Part shown: positions 1 through 7,400 of the stretch, piece by piece
How positions within the stretch are numbered: the stretch's first letter is position 1
How the letters are laid out: every line of letters starts with the position of its first letter
Assembly: GCA_024225895.1 (NCBI GenBank)
Contig: JAAEMC010000029.1
Span: 1-19,388 of the forward strand
DNA from: Desulfobacteraceae bacterium
GTDB taxonomy: Bacteria; Desulfobacterota; Desulfobacteria; Desulfobacterales; Desulfobacteraceae
Length of the DNA stretch: 19,388 bases
Direction: 5' to 3'
Notes under the pieces: model-generated
Told to the model about the DNA's origin: nothing
Database searches by the model: none
What the model saw: the letters and a program-made list of their open reading frames with translations, nothing else
Translations under genes and position numbers: made by a program

Positions 1-157
1 TCACAAAGAAAAAATTCAAACTTTAAGCAACTGCCGTCTTCAAAAAAATAAGGATTGTGAAGTAAAACCCACTGTGATTAATCGCGGTGCTTAATTCTGT
101 TTAAGTTGCACCATATCATATGTTGTAACAGATGAGCAGGAAATAGCCGCAGATGAC
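1..157. other. AT-rich leader upstream of the first NRPS gene, with in-frame stop
   Basis: This stretch is AT-rich and does not look like the NRPS coding sequence that follows. The reading frame of the NRPS gene is open from base 2 to a TAA at 92-94, and open again from 95 into the gene. The 30 codons before the TAA resemble nothing I know; they could be the tail of an upstream gene or chance. Homology to the C-lobe domain at the end of the same protein is convincing from about base 152, and only isolated matches are seen upstream of it. A TTGTGA (55-60) with a 17-base spacer and TTAATC (78-83) is a weak promoter-like pair. No convincing Shine-Dalgarno sequence sits at the normal distance from the TTG at 158; an AGGA at 138-141 is 16 bases away. 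Confidence 0.35.
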
Positions 158-400
158 TTGAAACAGTTGGCAGTCAACCCTTCCTCAAACAAAGTGTTGC
201 CTTTGATCTTGTTTGATGAGAGTGCTGCCGGGATATTTTTCCCTGCAGATATCTGCCTTGCAGCCTTTGAAAAAGAAGACCATATGGCCTGTTCGGTCAG
301 GATCAGTGAGCGCATAGCTAAATCCGGGGCAGTTGAAATGATTGACCAGCTTCAGCATATTCTTTCTAAAATAGCCACAGCCCGGCTTTCTGAAGAAAAC
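158..400 (+). other. N-terminal remnant of a condensation C-lobe
   Basis: Residues 1-80 carry no A, T or complete C motif. An ungapped alignment made by eye pairs bases 152-388 with bases 4187-4423 of the same gene, giving 32 identical residues in 79. Shared blocks include LAVNP, FDE, ADI and EMI. The domain is therefore a diverged copy of the last part of the C-terminal C-lobe of the same protein. The rest of the lobe is missing: the frame meets a TAA at 92-94 and the upstream residues do not align convincingly. What is seen is a paralogous fragment; that it is a leftover of a longer gene is inference. Confidence 0.7.
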
Positions 401-3400
401 CGGTTTAAATGTGTCCATGAGATGATGATGGACCAGGCAAAAAAGAACCCGGATGCCACAGCCCTGTGTTTTGAGGATCAGACGCTTTCTTACCGGGAAC
501 TGGATACCCGCTCCAGCCAACTGGCCAATTTCCTGATGAATAAGGGGCTGGATTCAGGTATGCTTGCCGGACTTTATCTGGAACGTTCCATTGAAATGAT
601 CGTAGGGCTTTTTGCCATATTAAAGGCTGGTGCGGCTTATGTTCCCATTGATCCGGATTACCCGGACAAGAGAATTAAATTCATTATTGAAAATTCAAAA
701 TCCCGGATGGTGTTAACACAAGGCAAATTAGTGAAGACCCTGATATTGGATGATAGCGTTGAAATAATATTGCTGGATGCTGACAAGGCTGCCATTGAAA
801 GGGAAAGCAAAACATCTCCGCCAATATCCTGTCATAAAGACCAGGTGGCTTATGTGATATATACTTCAGGGACCACGGGCGTACCAAAGGGGGTTATGGT
901 TTCCCATAAAAATGTCGCCCGGCTTTTTACCAGCACAAAAGACTGGTATCATTTTAATAAAACTGATGTCTGGACCCTTTTTCATTCCATTGCCTTTGAT
1001 TTCAGCGTCTGGGAAATTTTCGGCGCTCTTAGCCACGGGGGAAAACTTGTCATCATCCCCTATTTTGTCAGCCGTTCACCTAAATCATTTTTTGATCTTT
1101 TGATAAAAGAAAAGGTAACGGTTCTGAATCAAACTCCTTCTGCATTCAATCAATTGATTCATGGGCAATCGTTTGAAAACGCAGGTTCAGATCTGAGCCT
1201 GCGGTGGATTATTTTCGGGGGAGAGGCCCTGAATATCCGGGACCTGAAACCCTGGTTCGACAAGTATGGGGATAAGGTGCCGGTACTTGTAAATATGTAT
1301 GGAATTACGGAAACAACTGTGCACGTAACATACCGGCCGTTAAAAATGTCAGATATCAATGAAGATAAAAGTATTATTGGATGTGCCATCCCGGATCTGA
1401 CGCTTTTCATTTTGGATGACCAGTTAAACCCGGTTCCTGAAATGGTGAAAGGGGAGATCCATGTAGGCGGGGCCGGGGTAAGCCTCGGATACCTGGATCG
1501 GCCAAACCTGACCAGGGAGAAATTTATAAAAAACCCGTTTGATAATGGTAGAACGACGCTCTATAAAACAGGCGATCTGGCAAGAGTTCTGCCCGATAAG
1601 GATATCGAGTATCTCGGCAGAAAGGACAGCCAGGTAAAGCTTCGGGGATTTAGAATTGAACTTTCCGAGATCGAGTCTGTCTTGTCGCGGCATGACAGTG
1701 TCAGGGAAAATGCAGTGATATTAAAAGCAGACCAAACCCGGGACAAACATATCGTGGCATATGTGACCGGGGATGTTTCCATTCCAGATCTTCGGGTTTT
1801 TTTAAAAAAATATTTGCCTTTATACATGATCCCTTCCTTTTTCATCAAGATGGGAAAACTGCCATTAACGGCCCATGGCAAACTGGATAAAGCCGCCCTG
1901 CCTCCACCGGAACAACTTGCGCCGCAGTCACAGGACAAACTTGAAAAAGCAGCCGTTGAAAAAGAGCTGCTGTCCATATGGCAGGTATTGCTGAAAAAAG
2001 AAAATATTAACCCGGAGGATGATTTTTTTGCCCTGGGCGGGCACAGCCTGGACGTGATGAAGCTGGGGGCCCGGATCAGCAAAGCTTTCGGCAACCACAT
2101 TTCCATAAAGGAATTATTCGTAAAAACAACTGTTTCTCAACAGGCTCAAGCCATTACTGCTTCAGATGGCCTGGAGAATGATCCTCTGGTTTGTGAATCA
2201 GAAATCGCATATACGGATACGCAAGACTTCTTTCCGGTTTCTCCTGCCCAGCAGCGTATGTGGATTTTAAACCGGATTACCAAAGGCCATTTTACTTACA
2301 ATGTCCCGGGAAGTTTTTCTTTTAACGGCCCCCTTAACCTGGATGCTTTCAGACAGAGCATGGAAAAGGTTGTAAAACGGCATGAATCGTTGCGTACTAT
2401 CTTTATACTGGATCAGGATGCACTCTACCAAAAAGTTCTTGAAACATCTGAATTTGGTTTTGAAATTCTGGATTACACCACAAAGCCCCATCCCCGAAAG
2501 GCGGCAGAAAAAGAAGTTCAAAGAGCATCTTTCATTCCGTTTGACCTGTCAAAGGGCCCTCTTTTAAGGGTCTTGCTGGTCAAAATCGCAGATGATGAAT
2601 ATATGGTGCTTTTTAACATGCATCACATTATTTCAGATGGCTGGTCTGTCGGTATATTGGTAAAGGAATTATGCCTTTTCTATGATGCTGCCGTTAATAA
2701 TGTGCCGGTAAAGCTGCCGGAACTGCCGTTTCAATATAAGGAGTTTGCCCAAAAACAGATCGCTCAAATTGAAAGCGGGCAATTAAACGCTTCCGGGCAA
2801 TTTTTTAAAAAGATGCTCAAGGGTCCCATTCCGTTGCTGAATCTGCCGCTGGATACGGCCAGGCCAAAATTGAAAACCTATGATGGCGATGAATACATTT
2901 TTTCATTGCCAGAAGAACTTTCGAAAAAGATCCTGGCTTTTTGCCGCAAAAACAGAACCAGCCTTTTCATGTTTTTTTCCGCAGTTGTTAAAGTGCTGCT
3001 GCATAAATACAGCAGCCAGAATGATATTATTACCGGCAGCCCGGTCGCCGGAAGGGGATCCACGAACCTGGATAATCAGATCGGCCTTTATATTAATACC
3101 GTGGTGATCCGAAGTAAAATCGACCCAAAATCTTCCTTTAGACAATTTTTATCCGAGGAAAGGCAAACCATTATCAATGCCCTACTTCACCAGGATTACC
3201 CCTTTGACAGACTGGTCGAGGAGATGGACGTTGCGCGGGCCCCAGACAGAACCCCGCTATTTGATGTCATGGTAGTGGCACAAAATAATGAACCCTTTAA
3301 CCTGCAATTGACCGGCATCCGGATTCGCCAGGAGTTTTTAGAAAGGCTGGCAGCCAAATTTGATCTGCTATTTTCCTGCCTGGAAGAAGATGGGAAAGTC

Positions 3401-4435
3401 CTTGTTTCAATAGAATACAGCTTGGATCTTTTTACCACGGCAAGAATTAAAAAGATGGGAAACCATCTGATAAAGATCTGCGAAGCAATTATGAGCGATC
3501 TTGATATCTTGTTATCTGAAATAAAGGTTGCGGCTGACCCTGGGATAAAGGCCTTGGATATGGAACACCAATTAACAAGCTTAGTCATCCCTGATTCGAC
3601 AGCCCAGGAGATCGACCAGCCTGAAAATCAAATTGAAAAATCAATTATGGCGATCTGGAAACAATCCCTTCAACATGAGAAAATCACCATTCATGACAAT
3701 TTTTTTGATATTGGCGGCAACTCCATCCTGCTGGTTAAAGTCCATTCAAAAATAGATGAATATTACCCTGGCAAGCTCAATGTTGAAGACCTTTTTATCC
3801 ACACCACAATAAAAGCAATTGCATCTGCATTGTCAAACAGCGGGGAAGAGACATCCAAAGATTTGCCGGTTCTGGTTTTACCCCAACACTTTTTTGCCTT
3901 GGGTGGCAGTGTCCGTGAATTTGAATTTACCATGGAACAGCAGGTGCTGGATAAAATGAGGCTGGCAGGGCAAGTAAAGAGCTTCAATAGTCAGGCGCTT
4001 TTTATGGCTTCTTTTGCCTATCTCTTCCATGAGATCAGCCAGAGGGAAACCATCCGGTTTGTCAGTATTTTTCCGGATGGCGATATGCAGTCCATCCTTT
4101 TTGATTTCCTGAATATTGACAGCCCTGAAGATCTGCTCAAAGAAGCAGTAAAGGTTTATAAAAACCAGTCAAATCCAATTACAGTCAAAGAATTGGATGC
4201 ATTGGCCGTTAACCCGGCATCCCGTGATGTCCTGGCCTTGGTGTCATTTGACGAAACACAAAAAAACCGGTTCCAGCATGCGGATATTTCTCTTTTGGCA
4301 GTATTAAAAGATAATCAGATCGAATGCACATTTATAACCGGCAGCCGGATTAAAAAAGAAATGGCCCTTGAGATGATACAAATGTTAACCCGGATTATTG
4401 ATTCCATCACAGGAGCGCTGCCTTTAGATGAGTAA
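158..4435 (+). CDS. Non-ribosomal peptide synthetase: [C-lobe remnant]-A(Thr)-T-C-T-[C-lobe]
   Basis: This 1425-residue cytosolic NRPS subunit activates L-threonine as an adenylate, loads it on the first carrier and condenses it with whatever is on the second. Domains in order: residues 1-80, the end of a condensation C-lobe; about 85-590, an adenylation domain (TSGTTG near 236, FDFSVWEI at 280-287, K575); carrier with phosphopantetheine serine S630; condensation domain about 690-1135 with HHIISDG at 822-828; second carrier with S1189; and about 1238-1425, a C-lobe without its N-terminal half. The second carrier has no A domain. The start is uncertain: TTG 158 is the first start codon in the open frame and has no well-placed ribosome site, while ATG codons at about 284 and 338 are alternatives that would not touch the A domain. 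The gene overlaps the next by 8 bases, so the two are almost certainly co-transcribed and co-translated. The NRPS call is certain; the exact start and upstream partner are not. Confidence 0.95.
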   Translation: MKQLAVNPSSNKVLPLILFDESAAGIFFPADICLAAFEKEDHMACSVRISERIAKSGAVEMIDQLQHILSKIATARLSEENRFKCVHEMMMDQAKKNPDATALCFEDQTLSYRELDTRSSQLANFLMNKGLDSGMLAGLYLERSIEMIVGLFAILKAGAAYVPIDPDYPDKRIKFIIENSKSRMVLTQGKLVKTLILDDSVEIILLDADKAAIERESKTSPPISCHKDQVAYVIYTSGTTGVPKGVMVSHKNVARLFTSTKDWYHFNKTDVWTLFHSIAFDFSVWEIFGALSHGGKLVIIPYFVSRSPKSFFDLLIKEKVTVLNQTPSAFNQLIHGQSFENAGSDLSLRWIIFGGEALNIRDLKPWFDKYGDKVPVLVNMYGITETTVHVTYRPLKMSDINEDKSIIGCAIPDLTLFILDDQLNPVPEMVKGEIHVGGAGVSLGYLDRPNLTREKFIKNPFDNGRTTLYKTGDLARVLPDKDIEYLGRKDSQVKLRGFRIELSEIESVLSRHDSVRENAVILKADQTRDKHIVAYVTGDVSIPDLRVFLKKYLPLYMIPSFFIKMGKLPLTAHGKLDKAALPPPEQLAPQSQDKLEKAAVEKELLSIWQVLLKKENINPEDDFFALGGHSLDVMKLGARISKAFGNHISIKELFVKTTVSQQAQAITASDGLENDPLVCESEIAYTDTQDFFPVSPAQQRMWILNRITKGHFTYNVPGSFSFNGPLNLDAFRQSMEKVVKRHESLRTIFILDQDALYQKVLETSEFGFEILDYTTKPHPRKAAEKEVQRASFIPFDLSKGPLLRVLLVKIADDEYMVLFNMHHIISDGWSVGILVKELCLFYDAAVNNVPVKLPELPFQYKEFAQKQIAQIESGQLNASGQFFKKMLKGPIPLLNLPLDTARPKLKTYDGDEYIFSLPEELSKKILAFCRKNRTSLFMFFSAVVKVLLHKYSSQNDIITGSPVAGRGSTNLDNQIGLYINTVVIRSKIDPKSSFRQFLSEERQTIINALLHQDYPFDRLVEEMDVARAPDRTPLFDVMVVAQNNEPFNLQLTGIRIRQEFLERLAAKFDLLFSCLEEDGKVLVSIEYSLDLFTTARIKKMGNHLIKICEAIMSDLDILLSEIKVAADPGIKALDMEHQLTSLVIPDSTAQEIDQPENQIEKSIMAIWKQSLQHEKITIHDNFFDIGGNSILLVKVHSKIDEYYPGKLNVEDLFIHTTIKAIASALSNSGEETSKDLPVLVLPQHFFALGGSVREFEFTMEQQVLDKMRLAGQVKSFNSQALFMASFAYLFHEISQRETIRFVSIFPDGDMQSILFDFLNIDSPEDLLKEAVKVYKNQSNPITVKELDALAVNPASRDVLALVSFDETQKNRFQHADISLLAVLKDNQIECTFITGSRIKKEMALEMIQMLTRIIDSITGALPLDE
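410..2212 (+). other. Threonine adenylation domain and carrier (module 1)
   Basis: All core A motifs are present, including YTSGTTG, YGITE, YKTGD and the A10 lysine K575. Aligning with the GrsA pocket gives D281, F282, W285, N324, I352, G354, M380, V388, H389 and K575. This spells DFWNIGMVHK, the established code for L-threonine. The LNQTP context at N324 is also usual in Thr-type domains. The carrier follows with FFALGGHSLD and modified serine S630. With no complete condensation domain in front, the module may act as the initiation module for Thr, or it may receive a chain through an upstream partner not visible here. Threonine specificity is a motif prediction, but an unusually clean one. 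Confidence 0.9.
2225..3832 (+). other. Condensation domain plus carrier with no adenylation domain (module 2)
   Basis: The condensation domain starts at FFPVSPAQQRMW (residue 691) and has RHESLRT, HHIISDG (822-828), IGLYINT and HQDYPF, so the catalytic second histidine and the downstream Asp-Gly are intact and it should be active. The layout fits an ordinary LCL type. It leads into a carrier of about 70 residues with FFDIGGNSI and serine S1189. No A domain or A-domain fragment lies between or after them. The carrier must therefore be loaded by an A domain acting in trans (encoded elsewhere, or the Thr domain of this protein), or be a pass-through station. Its residue in the product cannot be predicted. 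Confidence 0.85.
3869..4432 (+). other. C-terminal stand-alone condensation C-lobe (half-C domain)
   Basis: Residues about 1238-1425 align with the second half of the complete C domain of the same protein. FEFTMEQQVL corresponds to its YIFSLPEEL strand, SQALFMASFAYLFHE to TSLFMFFSAVVKVLL, and the final ADISLLAV plus the terminal helix to KFDLLFSC and its helix. The N-terminal lobe with HHxxxDG is absent, and the latch segment (IGxxxNT) and HQDxPF are not recognisable. It cannot catalyse peptide bond formation alone. It sits directly between the last carrier and the KS on the next protein, so a docking or gating role is conceivable; that is inference. A decaying module remnant is the alternative. 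Confidence 0.65.
4411..4435 (+). promoter_or_regulatory. Ribosome-binding site and 8-base overlap coupling the two synthetase genes
   Basis: The second gene starts with the ATG at 4428-4430, inside the last codons of the first gene, whose TAA is at 4433-4435. The shared bases are ATGAGTAA. An AGGAG at 4411-4415 lies 12 bases before the ATG, a slightly long but workable distance. The arrangement is typical of translational coupling and would help keep the two giant subunits in balance. Confidence 0.7.
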
Positions 4436-7400
4436 AAAATTATTTGATCTTTCTTCTTCAAAAACCCGAATTGAAATTAAAGAGACCTCTTTAAAAGATA
4501 TCGCTGTCATCGGCATCGGCTTAAGACTGTCAGATTATGACGATATTTTAAGTTTTGAACAGGATCTTTTTCAAAAAAAAGATAAAATATGTGAACTGCC
4601 TCAACAGCGCAAAATTGATGCCGATGCCTTATTGGCATTTTCAGGCCAGGACCCCAAAGCCATCAGGTACATGGAAATGGCGTATCTGGACCGCATTGAT
4701 CTTTTTGACCACAGAACTTTTAAACTTTCTCCCAAAGAAGCCGAAGTCATGGCACCTGACCACCGCCTTTTCCTTGAAACCGCAACAAGAGCGGTGGAAG
4801 ATGCCGGATACGGCAGCGGAAAACTTGTGCATACCCAAGTCGGGGTGTTTATCGGGGCCAGGCATGATCAGACCTATATGAAAACAGCTTATAAAGCATT
4901 CCCTGAACGTGCGGAACAGATTTTTATGGGCAATGTCCCCTCCAATCTTGCAGGCAGAATTTCATTTATCATGGATTGGCAGGGGCCGGCCTTGATGGTG
5001 GACACAGCATGTTCTTCTTCCCTGTCTGCTGTCCACACCGCCTGCAGGGCGCTTCGGAACAGGGATTGTGATGTGGCCCTGGCAGGGGCGGCAAAAATAG
5101 ATATTCTTCCGGTTCATATCGAGGATTTTGAAATCCAGTCATCAGATTACAGGACCCGGGCCTTTGACAATGATGCAGACGGCACCGGAGGAGGGGAAGG
5201 GGTTTTTGCAGTGTTGTTAAAACCCCTTGAAAAGGCGTTGAAACACAATGATAAAGTCTATGCGGTCATCAAGGGCAGCGCCCTGAACCAGGACGGACAT
5301 GGAGCCGGCTTGACCATCCCCAATGCCGAAGCCCAGGCCCGGCTGCTTTGTTCTGCATGGACCGATGCCGGGATTGACCCTGAGACCATCCGGTTTATTG
5401 AGGCCCATGGTACAGGAACCCGTTTAGGCGATCCCATCGAGGTGAAGGCTATTACCAATGCCTTTGAAAAATATACACAGAAAAAAGGGTTCTGCGCACT
5501 GGGTACGGTGAAAAGCAATTTTGGCCATCTGGATAATGCCGCCGGGATTGCCGGGTTTGTTAAAGCCGTTCTTTGTCTTAAAAATAAGAAGTTTCCGGGC
5601 CTGGTTCATTTCAAGAGCCCCAACAGCAAAATTCCCTTTAAAAATACCCCTGTTTTTCCGGCCACAGAAACCATTGATCTGGATACGGGTAAAACACCTG
5701 CCAGATGCGGCGTCAGTTCTTTTGGGCTTTCCGGGATCAATTGCCATGTGGTACTTGAAGCCGCACCTGCTGATGCCAAAGGAAAGCAGCTGGTAAACTC
5801 CTTTACAAAGTTTACCCCACAGCGCCATTGGATTGACCTGGACAAATCAAGGAGAACCGATCTTGTGGCTGAGAACGCAGCCGTCCACAAAAATTTTGAT
5901 GCTGTCTTTTTACCCAAACGCCTGGCACAAACGCCCGGGCAATCCATTTATGGTTTTTCAGTTGCCAAAGGGGCTGGATGGGTCTTTTCAGAGCATTTGG
6001 TAAACAATGAAGCGACATTGCCGGGAGCGGCTTATTTCCAGATGATTTTCGAGAGCTGTGCCCTCCATGGCCTGGACAGGTTTCCGGTCCTGGAAAATCT
6101 TTTTTATCAACAGCTTTTTACAGTGCCCCTTGAAAAGATACGGTCTGGATCAGCAGCGCCTGTCATTATTTTAAAAGAGACAAAAAACGGCCTTGGTGCC
6201 CAAGTGCACGCCAAGATAGATGGCCAATGGCAAACTTTTCTATCTGTCGGTATCCGGGCCTCGCAAGCGTCTGCAGAACCTGGTAAAGACATCGATGAAA
6301 TTAAAGCCCGGTTAATCCCTGTTCAAATGCCTGAAGATTTTGATACAGAAAACATGTCCGGGGTTGTCAGTGCGTCCCAACGCTGGCGATGCCATCAAAA
6401 GATATGGAAAGATATGGGTGAATGTCTGGCATTGCTTGAACTGCCGGATGATTATCAATCGGATCTTGATATGTTTTCTGTGCATCCGGCCCTGCTGGAT
6501 GCGGCCATCAGTATTGCATTGATTGAACCCGGATTTGTACTGATGAGCTGTAAACGGGTACGTTTTTTTCAAGCGCTTCCCAAAAAGATTTACAGTCATG
6601 CCCAAAGCATTAAGTCAAAAAGCGGTGAAATGGTCTCATCCAATGTCATGCTAATGGATATGACCGGCAAACCCTTAGCCTGTTTCGAAGAATTGGTGTC
6701 TAAAAACATATCATCAAAATTTACAGCATTCCAAATGATTTGGCACAAAACTCCGTTACAGGATCATCTCGTCCCCAAAGAAAAAATCATGGTTCTGGGA
6801 GGTAACGGCCTGTTTGAAGGATGTGTTCATCGGGATTTTCCTTTTGATGAGGATCAAACCAACAGCCTGATTAAAGAACTAAAAATATCTGAAATCAGGC
6901 ATCTTGTCGTTGCACCGGCTTTGCGGCATATGGAGGAAAGCACGGCCCATGAAATGCTTCTGGATTGGCTTGATAATAATTTATATCCCTTGTTCAGGTT
7001 CATAAAATCCTTTGCCACCCATTCCCTGTCTTCTGAAATCAAAATGATTGTTTTGGCCAGACATACCTTTGATATCACGGGGGATGAGCCTTGTCTGATC
7101 CCGGAAAATGCGTCATTGGAAGGGTTTGCCAAGGTGGTTACCCAGGAATTAAAAAATGTGAATTGCCGGTTCCTGGACCTGGATGACGGCTGCGGGTTTC
7201 AGGATGTGGCCAATGAGTTCCAAGGCTTTGAAAAGCAAGATCTCACACGGACAGCGGCCATCCGAAACCATGAAAGATTTGTCCCTGGTTTTGAATCTTT
7301 GGCGCAAAAAGATGAGAGACTGCCGGTAAAAGAGGGCGGGGTATATGTTATTACCGGCGGCATGGGGGGTATGGGGCTGGAACTTGCCAGTGTTTTAGCC

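Noticed and set aside
2..94. Upstream part of the first NRPS gene interrupted by a nonsense mutation at 92-94
   Set aside because: The residues encoded before the TAA do not align with the paralogous C-lobe at the end of the protein, so a simple stop in an otherwise intact gene is not supported; a junction or unrelated DNA is more likely.
1561..2106. 181-codon minus-strand frame inside the Thr adenylation domain
   Set aside because: It lies antisense to conserved A-domain and carrier motifs and has no family features; the plus-strand frame explains the sequence.
5424..5947. Overlapping minus-strand frames of 113-134 codons inside the KS/linker
   Set aside because: Shadows of the KS coding sequence, with no ribosome sites or recognisable domains.
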